Below, in pieces: positions 17,908-27,743 of a DNA stretch of 64,000 bases (within the stretch, counting starts at the first letter, position 1; each line of letters starts with the position of its first letter). Origin of the DNA: BPGX01 sp037447455. Lineage in GTDB: Bacteria; Bacteroidota; Bacteroidia; B-17B0; Aurantibacillaceae. A model generated the notes under the pieces. The model saw only the letters and a list, made by a program, of their open reading frames with translations, was not told where the DNA came from and made no database searches. The position numbers and the translations under genes were made by a program. The stretch is from contig JBBIGQ010000006.1 in assembly GCA_037447455.1 (NCBI GenBank), positions 98,176 through 162,175 on the forward strand. The letters are read 5' to 3'.

Positions 17908-18086
17908 AACTTCTACAAATGTAATAAAAATAATTTTGAACGTGAAAAATCTGATTAAAGATAATAAAGTTTGATAATCTCAAAAGTTGGTTTAATCAAA
18001 TTATTTAAGAAGCGATGTTTAGAATTTCATCTTTTGCATTCTTTGTCTAATTCAAAAAATGAGTTTTACACTTGCTTATACTTTTG

Positions 18087-21000
18087 CTATTTGCCCCTAT
18101 TTCTATCAACAACCTGACAATACACATGACCCACATACTGATGTTTATTTCCAAAAATATCTAATAAAGTGATTTTATATGAGTAAATACCATCCTTTGG
18201 ATTAGGATCGCCTTTAATACTTCCATCCCAACCCACTTTGAGGTTATTGGAACTAAATACTAAATTACCCCATCTATCATAAATCAACATTTCATATTCA
18301 TCTTCCATAATGCCTATACCAACAGGATAAAAGATATCGTTTAAATCGTTGCCATCAGGGGTGAAAGTGTTAGGAATATAAACAGCAAATTGAGGTCTGA
18401 TTTCAATTACAGCACTTGCCGTATCTTTACAACCATAAATATTCGTAGAAAGTAAGTTGACCATGTAAGTACCTTCGTATGGATAATAGTGTACCGTATT
18501 CGTATCATACGAAATATTATCGGGTGAAGAATAATCTCCAAAATTCCACATATAAAAATCTGCTTGTTGCGATTGATTCGTAAAACTGATTTCCGGATTT
18601 ACAAGATCTGTATAAAAAGGACTGTATGTAAATGCTGCTACCGGCTTTGGATAAACCTTTAAGCTATCTATAAATGGATAATTCACATAACATCCGTATT
18701 GATTCCCTACTAGAACACCTACTGCATAACTGCCATTGGTAGTTAATACAATGTTGGCGGGATTACCAACTGCATCATAATCATACACGTTGCCTGTTGT
18801 ATCAATAAATCCCGCATTATATTCAATATGCCAATTATAAGTATTGATACTATTGGTATTCGTTTCGGTGGCAGTAAAAGTAATTTTAGCTGGACTACAA
18901 CCTTTAGATGGAATAATACTGAATGTTGGTGAAGGAAGTGGTTTTACATTGATAACAAAATTTGCCACTGCATCCGGTATACTACATCCATCTTTAATAA
19001 TTACAGAATAAGAATAAGTACTTCCTAATGAAAGATTAACTGTAATACTATCATAAGAATTGGTAGTTCCATCGCTCCAGAAAAACTGATAAGGTCCACC
19101 ATTACCCAAACTTGTGATGGTAGGGCTTAAAACGGCTACATGTGCATCACAAACATCCAGTGTTTTTCCAACGGCTGCCAGTGGTGGATTAACAAAAATA
19201 GTAATAACTCTTGGAGGAGCAATGCATCCGTTGGCATCGCTGGCCATTACTGTATAAGAGGTGGTTACAGAAGGTTGCACTACATAAGGTCCTGAACCAT
19301 TGTAAATAGATGGAATCCAGGTATAAGTATAAGGGGCAATTCCGCCGGTGCCGGCAGCATAAATTTGTGTGTTAGTCCCATAGCAAATGGTATGATCAGG
19401 AGTAGCATTTATAACTACTTGATTAGGTTGGTTAACCGTAACGGTGGTAAAGGTGCTACAACTTACATTATCCGTAATAACTACCTGATAAACTCCTGCT
19501 CCTAATCCGATAAGAGTGGCAGTATTACCACCCGATGGAGCGCTCCATGTATAGGTATAAGGCGGAGTACCACCTACTACTTGAATACCAGCGGCACCAT
19601 TTTGTTGACCATAACAAACGGGTGGGGTGTAAGAAGTACTTGTGACTGTTGGATTAGGTGTTGGTAAAATTTGAACTGTTGGATTCATAATACATCCATT
19701 AGCATCGGTAACCTGGCAGGTCCATGTATTGGGAGGTAAATTGGTTGCAATACTGGTATTTTGTGGAGTGGGGGTATTCCATAAGTATTGATAGGGTGGT
19801 GTTCCACCATTCACATTAATAGTAGCCGTGCCTACAGCATTTCCACAATAGGCAGGTGAGGAATTAATGTTTGCTACTAATGGTGCGGGTTCGGTAACAG
19901 TGAAAATAAAGGTAGCCAGACAGGATTTTCCATCATTGATGTTGAGAGTATAACTACCACCGCTAAGATTAGAAATAACCGGAGCATTTACATTGGATGG
20001 ATTCCATGTGAAAGTATAAGGAGGGCTTCCACCTAAAATATTAGCTGCAATTTGGCCATTGTTTCCTCCGTTGCACAAAACATTTTGTATTGTGTAACTA
20101 CCAATTGCAATAGGATTAGGTTGGAGAATTTGTACCGTTTGAGTGGAGGCACAGCCATTTGCATCTTTTACAGTGCAAGTATAATTTCCGGCTATTAAAC
20201 TCACTGCTGTTTGAGAATTTTGGGTACCGCTTCCACCTGTCCATGTGTATGTATAAGCTGGCGTACCGCCATTTACAAGCATCGTAGCGCTACCGTCATT
20301 TAACCCAAAGCAGGAAACATGTCCTACATTGACAATTGCACTATTTAATGGAGAGGGTTGAGATATAGATACAGTTGCACTGCCCACACACCCTGCCGCA
20401 TCCACCACAGTGAGGCCATAATTACCTGCAGGCAAATTGGTTATTGTTAAACTGCTTTGTCCTTGATACGTCCAAGTGACATTGTAGGGTGGAGTGCCTC
20501 CGCTTAAGTTGGCCTGAGCAGCACCATTGCTTTGTCCATAACAGGAAACATTGGTATAATTAGATATAGCTACTACAGGTCCGGAAATATCATTGATAAC
20601 TGCATTGGCATAAACAGTACAATTATTTGCGTCTTTTACCATAACTGTGTATATTCCAGCAGATATGTTATTCAAACAAGAGTTGATATTGGTTGGACTT
20701 CCGCTCCACTGATAAGAATAGCCACCTGCCCCGCCGGATGCGGTTACACAAGCATTTCCATTACTCATATTACAATTGGAATTTGTGGTTGTAACATTGG
20801 CTAATAATTGAGGTGGTTGATTGACAACCGTTGTAATTGTTGAAATGCAATTATTGGCATCTGTTACTTGAATAGTATGTGTTCCAGCAGGTAAGTTGGT
20901 AGCATTAAAAGTGTTGTGCAGAGTGGGATACCATAAAATGCTATATGGGCCTGTACCGCCATTCACTGCAGCGATTCCACTTCCGTCGTTTAAACCATAA

Positions 21001-24000
21001 CAAGAAACATTGGAGATACTAACAGAAACCTGTAACGGAGTTGGTTGTGTAATATTGACAATTTGCTGGTCTTGACAGTTTTTAGAATCGGTTACTTTTA
21101 TAGTGTATGTTCCGGGTGCAAGATTAGTAGCAGTGGGGGCATTACCACCAGAAGGTAACCATTGATATGAATAAGAGGGTGTACCACCATTGGCTAATAC
21201 AGAAGCAAAACCATTATTAGCACCAAAACAAGTAACATTAGCAGAATTCGTAATGGCAATATTTAATGCAGGCGGTTCAGTAATATTGAATACCGCAGAG
21301 GCGATGCAATTGTTTTGATCTGTTAATATAACAGTATAGTTTCCTGGACAAAGATTATTGAAAATAGGAGTCGTTTGCGGTGAAACTCCTCCTATCCAAT
21401 AGTAAGTGATTGTTCCATTGGCGTTAATGGCATTAGCAGTGGCTATCCCGTTACAAGCGCCGTTACAGGTAACGTTAGTATAATTTACGTTGGCCTGCAT
21501 TTGAGGTGGGTTAGTTAGTTGAGTAGTTCCACTGATTGCACATCCCATGTTATCTTTCACATTCACAATGTAAGTACCAGCGGTTAAGTTATTGGCCTGA
21601 GATCCATTACCTCCGATGGGCGACCATGTATAAGAGTAAGGAGGAGTACCACCGTTTACAATGGCATTGGCAGTTCCGTTATTAGCATTATAGCAAAGAG
21701 GATTTTGATGAATTATGTTTAAAGACAATGCGGGCGGTTGGGTTATTTGCACACTGGCAGAGGCGACACAACCTACTGCATCAGAAACTGAAACTGTATA
21801 TATGCCAGCGGACAGATTGATAGCGGTTGCAAGATTTTGGCCATTACTCCACATATAGGTATAGGGTGGCACCCCACCAGTAATGGAGGTAGTTGCTACA
21901 CCATTATTTCCACCATAGCAGGAAACGTTTGTATATCCGGTTATGGTTAAAGTAGGCCCATTCGTGTTGGGTATTGTGATACCAAATATATTGGTACAAT
22001 TATTAGCATCTTTTACTAAGGCAGTGTACGTTCCGGCCGCCACATTTGAAAGCACATTTCCGGTTGTACCGGTGCTCCATGTGTAGTTATATGCGGGGAA
22101 ACCGCCTGTAGCAGAAATTGTTGCAGAACCATTTGTTTGCATACAATAAGCAGTATTTACCGTAGAAGTAATGTTAATAGAAGACGGTTGGGTGATAGTA
22201 ATGGAATATGTTTTTGTACATCCTTTAGAATCAGTGATGATACAAGAATATGTTCCTGCCATTAAATTTGTGGCTGTAGCTCCTGTTTGTCCGCTGGGTG
22301 TCCAGGAGTAGGTAAAAGGGGGAGTTCCTCCACTAATATAGCTGACAGAAGCAGAACCGGAGTTTTGATTAAAACATAAAGCAGGATTAGAAGATATATT
22401 GAAATGCAAGGAATCCGGTTCTGTAATTCCAATACCTATTGAAGAAGTACAGCCATATACATCTTGAATTGTACAGTTGTATGAGCCGGGTCCGAGATTA
22501 GTTGCTGTTTGAGTATTTTGTCCGTTTGACCAAGAATAAGTTATCGGTGGTGTCATATTTCCGACATAACTTACAGTAGCCCAGCCATTATTGTATCCTT
22601 TGCAAGTTACATTAGCGCCTGCTGTAACAACAGCAGTACCATCGGGGATTGAATTAATCGTCAGTATAATAGTTTTAGAACAACCATTAAAATCTGTAAC
22701 AGTTACAGAATAATTTCCAGCAGTTAAACTATTGGAAATGGACGCATTTCCACCGATGCTACTCCAAACATAGGCGTAGGATGGAATGCCACCTGTAACA
22801 TTTACTGTAGCGGCTCCGTTTGCAGCAGTACAATTGGCATTTTGCGTTGTTACAGAAAGTTGTAAATCAGTAGGTTGTGTTATCTGAACTGTTTGAGTTA
22901 ATGTGCAATTGTTGTTATCTTTAATAGTAATGTTATAATATCCTGCAAATAAATTATTAAAAGAAGAAGAAGACTGATAACTCCCACCATTCAATGCAAA
23001 TTGATAGGGCGATGTACCACCGCTTCCAATACAATTGATAACCCCATTATTTCCTCCATAACAAGAGACATTTGTAACATTAAAACTTAAACTTATTGGT
23101 GCCGGTTGGTTGATTGAAATTGTAGAACTATAACTGCAATTATTAGCATCCTTTACAGTAATGGTATAGTTCCCTGCTTGTAAGTTATTAAATATACCTA
23201 ATCCATTAGAGATGTTATTGGGCATCAAAGTATAAGTGAAAGGGGCTGTACCACTTGTTGTGCTAACATTGATACTACCATTATTGCCGCCATTACACGA
23301 CACATTAGTAGCCGTAAAGTTCAATGCCGTTGGTCCGCCAATGTTGGATACATTAAAATTTACAGACAAAGTACAGGAATTGATATCTTTAATAATAACA
23401 TTATGAATACCAGCTGGTAAACTGCTGATAGCATTATTAGTACTGAATGGTCCGCCATTAAAGGAATACTGGTAAGGACTTGCACCGCCTGAAACATTGA
23501 TAACTGTTGCACCACCATTGCTATTACCACAAGCAGCATTGATGACATTAACGGTTGCAGAAGATGGACCCGGAATCGTACTGATATTAAAAGTAGTAGT
23601 GTATACGCAGTTATTAGCATCTGTTACGATTAAAGTATGAATGCCTGCCGATAGTGAAGTTACAAGAGTATTAGAACCCACTCCATCTACCTGATAAGAG
23701 TAGGGGGGAGTGCCTCCAATGACTGTGTTTAAGGTAAAGGAACCAGTGCTTCCTAGACAAGCGCTTGGAGCAGTTTGATAATTTACGCCTGATGGAGCTG
23801 GTGCAGCGTTGATAACAACATTTGTACTATACGTACAACCAATAACATCTTTTACATACAAAGTATAATTTCCTGGTGGAAGACCTGTAAAACTGGGTGA
23901 ACTTGTGTATGTACTACTACTTAATGCATATTGAAAACCGGGAGTGCCTCCTATTACATTCGTAACGTTGACGAAACCATTGTTGTTTCCGCAGGTAGCA

Positions 24001-25958
24001 GGATAATTGGTGTAACTTATGCTTGTAATAGGTGGTGTATTAGAGATGTTTACAACTGTAGTTGTTGAACAACCAAAATTATTAGTAATGCCTACGGTAT
24101 GGGTACCAGAAGAAACATTCACAATGGTGGGCGTTGGGACGTTATTTCCATCATATTGATAAAATGAAACAAATTGACCGGGTGGTGAAAGATTGTTGAT
24201 TACTATTATTCCATTGCTATTTCCGCATGTGGCATTTGTGTAAGAAGCAGAAATAATAGATAGTGGATTAATAGTAATAATACTTTGTGTAGAAAGAGCA
24301 CATCCTAAATCTGTTACAGTGTGAGTTACGGTGTAAGTACCTACTGAAGAGAACGATACCGGGCCATAATTTTGACTATTTGAAGCAGGTGGTGCACCAG
24401 ACGTGGGTGAGAAGGTATATTGATGGATACCACCTGAATAGGAAGATGTAAATATAAAAGAATTATTATTTAAACATTGAGTAATATTATTAATGGTAAA
24501 TGCTGGATTAGGTGGGGAAGGGACATTGACAACGGTGGAATAGGTGGCTGTACAAGAAGCAGTATTAACGACGGTTTGGATAATAGTATAAGTTCCTGGA
24601 TTAGGAAATATAACGGTGGATGTTGTAGCAGAAGTTGTAAAGGAAGGCGGTGGTGAAGTGCCTATAAGGGAATAGGATTGAACCGCAGGAGAAGGACTTC
24701 CTGTGTTGGTTATGGTAAATGTATTACAAGAATTGACAAATGTAAAGCCCGCGTTTGGACTTGGAGCAATGGAAATTTGAATAGTTTTGGTAATGGGAGC
24801 ACAAACGCCCGGAGGGTTCATACTGACGGTATACGTGCCACTTACGGATGTTGTAATAGATTGGTTATTATTATTGACGATACCACTACCGGGAGGCCCG
24901 TTCCATGTATAAGGTGCAAGTCCCGCAGGCGCTGTAAGAGTAGCGGTTGAAATTCCACAAGAATTGGCATAAACGTTGGAAGAACCAGCAGGAAAATCTA
25001 TTCCATTTACGTTTAGAGTCATTGGCTTACAGATAGCATCAAAATAGCAATATCCATAGTGAGCTCCGAATGCACAATCACCTACCGTTACACGGATCAT
25101 TACGCATTGGCCAATGTATTGGGTAAGGTCAACAGAGCCAATTTGCCAGGTTGGTGTGTAAGCCACTCCTCCCGATTGAGTCCAGCCACCGGGTAAGGCA
25201 AGGCAACCTGAAGAGGGGGGAGAAATATCTACTTTTGGACAAGTGAGTGGCGTGTTACTGCAATTGGAAGCATTACAACTACTGCAGGTTGAAATATCTA
25301 TCTTGATATAAGGTTGATTGCAGCATGAATGACCGGGGTTTTGGAGTACGGCAATGTAAGCAAATTGAAAAAGCGCATTAGAGGATGTAACAGGGACTAT
25401 TTGAGTTAATCGTGCAACTTTTGCACCAACTGCATTGTCATTTATTTTTGCTACTTTTGTTCCGCCAAATGGTGAGGCAGGAATTGTTCCTACAACAGGG
25501 TCAGTGAAAGGTGTGGTCATTATCCATACAAGTCCTGCACCACCCCCACAGCAGCCGGCCATTGTGCAGGAGTTATTATTATTTCCTGTGGTATTAGTCC
25601 ACCCAGAAAGAGTTCCTGTTTCAAAATCCTCATTTACACATGGCGTCCCGGTTGGAACGGGGCTATTATTGTCTCCAATTCCTTTCCATGTCATGGTGAT
25701 TTCCCAAATATTTTCTTCAGAGTGTAAATTATATTTTTGTTTGATGAATTCCCTTTTGGCATAATACATAAAAACTTTGTATTCTTCACCCAAGCAATTG
25801 GTTTGTAGGGCTTCATTATGAGCGGTTTGTTCATCAAAGCCAATTAACGAATCAAAAGTGAATTTATAATTAGCAATAGTGTGAATGTAATCATTTTGGC
25901 TCATTAGAGCATTAAAAAATAGAATTACAAATAGATAATGACATAAAGATATTTTCAT
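18087..25958 (-). CDS. Giant secreted adhesin-like protein with SprB repeats and type B T9SS sorting domain
   Basis: A 2623-residue cell-surface protein. Layout: signal peptide (residues 1-20, ending LMSQ); an N-terminal globular region with EDFETGTLSGW, typical of jelly-roll modules, and many cysteines; Ig/PKD-like segments to about residue 560; 21 consecutive SprB-type repeats of about 77 residues (about 566-2183), each with VSCYGGNNG-like and GGTPPYTYTW-like motifs; two divergent repeats; PKD-like domains (FTYSPF ... WNFGD); and a gliding-motility-associated C-terminal domain (2524-2623, YIPNTFTPDGNDLNDIF to the end). That last domain directs export by type IX secretion, which fits porV at 27.7 kb. 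SprB-like proteins act in surface adhesion or gliding; no gliding genes are seen here, so adhesion is the safer inference. Confidence 0.93.
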   Translation of the reverse strand: MKISLCHYLFVILFFNALMSQNDYIHTIANYKFTFDSLIGFDEQTAHNEALQTNCLGEEYKVFMYYAKREFIKQKYNLHSEENIWEITMTWKGIGDNNSPVPTGTPCVNEDFETGTLSGWTNTTGNNNNSCTMAGCCGGGAGLVWIMTTPFTDPVVGTIPASPFGGTKVAKINDNAVGAKVARLTQIVPVTSSNALFQFAYIAVLQNPGHSCCNQPYIKIDISTCSSCNASNCSNTPLTCPKVDISPPSSGCLALPGGWTQSGGVAYTPTWQIGSVDLTQYIGQCVMIRVTVGDCAFGAHYGYCYFDAICKPMTLNVNGIDFPAGSSNVYANSCGISTATLTAPAGLAPYTWNGPPGSGIVNNNNQSITTSVSGTYTVSMNPPGVCAPITKTIQISIAPSPNAGFTFVNSCNTFTITNTGSPSPAVQSYSLIGTSPPPSFTTSATTSTVIFPNPGTYTIIQTVVNTASCTATYSTVVNVPSPPNPAFTINNITQCLNNNSFIFTSSYSGGIHQYTFSPTSGAPPASNSQNYGPVSFSSVGTYTVTHTVTDLGCALSTQSIITINPLSIISASYTNATCGNSNGIIVINNLSPPGQFVSFYQYDGNNVPTPTIVNVSSGTHTVGITNNFGCSTTTVVNISNTPPITSISYTNYPATCGNNNGFVNVTNVIGGTPGFQYALSSSTYTSSPSFTGLPPGNYTLYVKDVIGCTYSTNVVINAAPAPSGVNYQTAPSACLGSTGSFTLNTVIGGTPPYSYQVDGVGSNTLVTSLSAGIHTLIVTDANNCVYTTTFNISTIPGPSSATVNVINAACGNSNGGATVINVSGGASPYQYSFNGGPFSTNNAISSLPAGIHNVIIKDINSCTLSVNFNVSNIGGPTALNFTATNVSCNGGNNGSINVSTTSGTAPFTYTLMPNNISNGLGIFNNLQAGNYTITVKDANNCSYSSTISINQPAPISLSFNVTNVSCYGGNNGVINCIGSGGTSPYQFALNGGSYQSSSSFNNLFAGYYNITIKDNNNCTLTQTVQITQPTDLQLSVTTQNANCTAANGAATVNVTGGIPSYAYVWSSIGGNASISNSLTAGNYSVTVTDFNGCSKTIILTINSIPDGTAVVTAGANVTCKGYNNGWATVSYVGNMTPPITYSWSNGQNTQTATNLGPGSYNCTIQDVYGCTSSIGIGITEPDSLHFNISSNPALCFNQNSGSASVSYISGGTPPFTYSWTPSGQTGATATNLMAGTYSCIITDSKGCTKTYSITITQPSSINITSTVNTAYCMQTNGSATISATGGFPAYNYTWSTGTTGNVLSNVAAGTYTALVKDANNCTNIFGITIPNTNGPTLTITGYTNVSCYGGNNGVATTSITGGVPPYTYMWSNGQNLATAINLSAGIYTVSVSDAVGCVASASVQITQPPALSLNIIHQNPLCYNANNGTANAIVNGGTPPYSYTWSPIGGNGSQANNLTAGTYIVNVKDNMGCAISGTTQLTNPPQMQANVNYTNVTCNGACNGIATANAINANGTITYYWIGGVSPQTTPIFNNLCPGNYTVILTDQNNCIASAVFNITEPPALNIAITNSANVTCFGANNGFASVLANGGTPSYSYQWLPSGGNAPTATNLAPGTYTIKVTDSKNCQDQQIVNITQPTPLQVSVSISNVSCYGLNDGSGIAAVNGGTGPYSILWYPTLHNTFNATNLPAGTHTIQVTDANNCISTITTVVNQPPQLLANVTTTNSNCNMSNGNACVTASGGAGGYSYQWSGSPTNINSCLNNISAGIYTVMVKDANNCTVYANAVINDISGPVVAISNYTNVSCYGQSNGAAQANLSGGTPPYNVTWTYQGQSSLTITNLPAGNYGLTVVDAAGCVGSATVSISQPSPLNSAIVNVGHVSCFGLNDGSATMLVNGGTPAYTYTWTGGSGTQNSQTAVSLIAGNYTCTVKDANGCASTQTVQILQPNPIAIGSYTIQNVLCNGGNNGQIAANILGGSPPYTFTWNPSNVNAPVISNLSGGSYTLNINDGKSCLATFIFTVTEPAPLVANINSSPAYCGNAVGTATINVNGGTPPYQYLWNTPTPQNTSIATNLPPNTWTCQVTDANGCIMNPTVQILPTPNPTVTSTSYTPPVCYGQQNGAAGIQVVGGTPPYTYTWSAPSGGNTATLIGLGAGVYQVVITDNVSCSTFTTVTVNQPNQVVINATPDHTICYGTNTQIYAAGTGGIAPYTYTWIPSIYNGSGPYVVQPSVTTSYTVMASDANGCIAPPRVITIFVNPPLAAVGKTLDVCDAHVAVLSPTITSLGNGGPYQFFWSDGTTNSYDSITVNLSLGSTYSYSVIIKDGCSIPDAVANFVINVKPLPSPTFSIIPSKGCSPAKITFTATETNTNSINTYNWHIEYNAGFIDTTGNVYDYDAVGNPANIVLTTNGSYAVGVLVGNQYGCYVNYPFIDSLKVYPKPVAAFTYSPFYTDLVNPEISFTNQSQQADFYMWNFGDYSSPDNISYDTNTVHYYPYEGTYMVNLLSTNIYGCKDTASAVIEIRPQFAVYIPNTFTPDGNDLNDIFYPVGIGIMEDEYEMLIYDRWGNLVFSSNNLKVGWDGSIKGDPNPKDGIYSYKITLLDIFGNKHQYVGHVYCQVVDRNRGK
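19410..24262 (-). repeat. 21 in-frame tandem repeats of about 231 bp (SprB type)
   Basis: The coding sequence repeats with a period of about 75-79 codons. Each unit has a first cysteine in a (V/A)(S/T)C-type context and a second in an NNC/NGC-type context, and an NGxxxxxxxGGxxPYxYxW core. Units diverge at the amino-acid level, so the array is old, but short stretches such as CCATAACA(A/G)GAAAC recur between units and could recombine. Confidence 0.88.
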
Positions 25959-26009
25959 AGTAGTTTAGTGTTATTGTTTTTATTTTTTTATTATACGAAA
26001 TATTTGATA

Positions 26010-26039
26010 CAAAGGTAATATATAGAGAGTGAAAACAAA
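26010..26039 (-). promoter_or_regulatory. Probable promoter of the giant adhesin gene
   Basis: On the minus strand TACCTTTG (26010-26017, perfect TAnnTTTG) lies 51 bases before the ATG, with TTTG at 26036-26039. The 18-base spacer is shorter than the 21 seen elsewhere in this window. Confidence 0.45.
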
Positions 26040-26202
26040 AAATTTTTATCAACAATAAAAATGAATAATTAACTTTTAAAAGTTAAAAATTGCTGTATAA
26101 AAATGTGGATTGGTCTAAAAAATAAAAAAAATATGAACAGATTTAAGAATTACTTTAAAAACGCCCCAAAAATTAAACGAATAATTAATAAGAAATATTC
26201 AA

Positions 26203-26210
26203 TACTTTTG
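26203..26210 (+). promoter_or_regulatory. -7 promoter box of accA
   Basis: TACTTTTG, a perfect TAnnTTTG match, 12 bases before the ATG at 26223. No matching -33 box was seen. The box lies inside the longer open frame that begins at 26103, which argues against that upstream start. Confidence 0.4.
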
Positions 26211-26222
26211 CAGAAAAAAAAT

Positions 26223-27209
26223 ATGCAATATCTTGACTTTGAGAAGCCAATAGAAGCGTTAGAGCACCAATTGGAAAAATTAAAAGAAGTACAAGAAAAA
26301 AGTAAAGTAGATTTAAGTTCTTCCATTTCTGACATAGAAGCAAAAATTCAGGAAAAAATAAAAGAAATATATTCAAATATAACTCCATGGCAAACTGTTC
26401 AGGTTAGTAGGCATCCCAACAGACCTTATACTTTACAATACATTGAATATCTTACAGGTGGAAATTTTTTAGAATTACATGGAGACAGGCATGTTGCAGA
26501 TGATAAAGCAATAGTGGGCGGTTTGGGTTCTTTGGATGGCGAAACTGTGATGTTTATTGGTCATCAGAAAGGCATTAATACTAAAATGCGCCAATTAAGA
26601 AGGTTTGGTATGGCTAATCCAGAAGGGTACAGAAAAGCCCTACGGTTGATGCGATTAGCAGAAAAGTTTAACAAACCTATTGTAACTTTAATTGATACGC
26701 CGGGTGCTTATCCTGGGTTAGAAGCAGAAGAAAGAGGGCAAGGAGAGGCAATTGCGAGGAATATTCAGGAAATGTTTTCTTTAAAAGTTCCGGTAATTTG
26801 TATTATTATCGGAGAAGGTGCCAGTGGTGGGGCATTGGGAATTGGTGTAGGAGATAGAGTGTATATGTTGCAGTATACATGGTATTCGGTTATATCACCG
26901 GAGTCCTGTTCGTCTATTTTATGGAGAGGTTGGCAATACAAAGAAAAAGCCTCGGAAGCATTAAAACTTACAGCGAAAGACATGTTAGAACTGAAACTAA
27001 TTGATGGAATAATACCAGAACCATTAGGTGGAGCACATAGAAATCCAGAACAAGCAGCCATGTTTGTAAAAGAAGTAATCGTAAGATCACTTTCTGAGTT
27101 AAAGGGATTATCTCCAGAAAAAAGAATTGGTCAAAGAATTGAGAAATTTACATCTATGGGGGTATTTAAAGAAATTGATACCAATGATTTAGCGGAAACT
27201 AATTTATAG
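26223..27209 (+). CDS. accA: Acetyl-CoA carboxylase carboxyltransferase subunit alpha
   Basis: Cytoplasmic subunit that, with AccD, transfers the carboxyl group from biotin to acetyl-CoA, the first step of fatty acid synthesis. From the ATG at 26223 the protein has 328 residues, normal for the family, beginning MQYLDFEKPIEALEHQLEKL. A coiled-coil N-terminus precedes the crotonase-like core with ELHGDRHVADD, MANPEGYRKALRLM, DTPGAYPGLEAEERGQ and GEGASGGALGIG. The longer open frame from 26103 is Lys/Asn-rich and unlike the family. A tiny membrane-protein ORF and tatA follow closely on the same strand. Confidence 0.95.
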   Translation: MQYLDFEKPIEALEHQLEKLKEVQEKSKVDLSSSISDIEAKIQEKIKEIYSNITPWQTVQVSRHPNRPYTLQYIEYLTGGNFLELHGDRHVADDKAIVGGLGSLDGETVMFIGHQKGINTKMRQLRRFGMANPEGYRKALRLMRLAEKFNKPIVTLIDTPGAYPGLEAEERGQGEAIARNIQEMFSLKVPVICIIIGEGASGGALGIGVGDRVYMLQYTWYSVISPESCSSILWRGWQYKEKASEALKLTAKDMLELKLIDGIIPEPLGGAHRNPEQAAMFVKEVIVRSLSELKGLSPEKRIGQRIEKFTSMGVFKEIDTNDLAETNL

Positions 27210-27218
27210 TAAAATGAT

Positions 27219-27332
27219 ATGGCACAGTACTTAAGTTTGTCTGATTTTTTCATTCTTTTTTTCATTGGAGTAGTTTTTATTACCGGTGCAATTGTTTTGT
27301 ATAAGTTTATCAACAAAAAAATATTAAAATGA
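27219..27332 (+). CDS. 37-residue single-span membrane miniprotein coupled to tatA
   Basis: A short frame (starting MAQYLSLSDFFILFFIG, ending KFINKKILK) lies between accA and tatA, 9 bases after the accA stop. Its stop overlaps the tatA start in an ATGA arrangement (27329-27332), the classic sign of translational coupling. The peptide has one hydrophobic helix of about 20 residues and a Lys-rich C-terminal end, which predicts a membrane-anchored protein with the tail inside. I do not know a named family. Similar chance ORFs occur in AT-rich DNA, so conservation in relatives is needed. Confidence 0.5.
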   Translation: MAQYLSLSDFFILFFIGVVFITGAIVLYKFINKKILK

Positions 27333-27571
27333 TAGATTTGTTTTTGAATTTGGGAATGAGTGAAGTGTTAATGATTTTATTTGTAATTTTGTTATTATTT
27401 GGCAGCAAGGGATTGCCTAATATTGCAAGAACATTTGGAAAAGGTATTAATGAGTTTAAACGGGCATCTGATACGGTTCAGAAAGATATTTTGTCAAGCA
27501 CCGGTGAAATTACGCATCAGGTGAAGCGAGAAATAGAAGAAGTCAAAAAAGAGTTAGATAAGGGGGAGTGA
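27329..27571 (+). CDS. tatA: Twin-arginine translocase subunit TatA/E family
   Basis: An 80-residue pore-forming component of the Tat system that moves folded proteins across the inner membrane. It has one N-terminal transmembrane helix (about 10-25, VLMILFVILLLFG), the conserved FGSKGLPNIARTFGKGI hinge and amphipathic helix, and a charged C-terminal tail. TatC is encoded separately at 36.6 kb, on the other strand. The start overlaps the preceding miniprotein by four bases. Confidence 0.93.
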   Translation: MIDLFLNLGMSEVLMILFVILLLFGSKGLPNIARTFGKGINEFKRASDTVQKDILSSTGEITHQVKREIEEVKKELDKGE

Positions 27572-27743
27572 ATATGGAGTTGAAGTCATGGAAGTGTGGT
27601 TATTTAATATGAGAGAATATTTTTAATTGATGGTATAACAATAAATCACAAACATTTTCGTTTATTAGTTTTCCTAATCTCAAAATAAGATGCTTGATTA
27701 TTATATATTATTTGTATTATTGCGGCAAATTAAAAAAGTAATA

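Noticed and set aside
19410..24262. Noncoding satellite or CRISPR from the roughly 231-bp periodicity
   Set aside because: The period is in frame with one long protein and encodes SprB repeats; antisense ORFs in this region are shadows.
26103..26222. Longer accA start giving 40 extra residues
   Set aside because: The extension is Lys/Asn-rich and unlike AccA, and a TAnnTTTG box sits within it just before the ATG at 26223.
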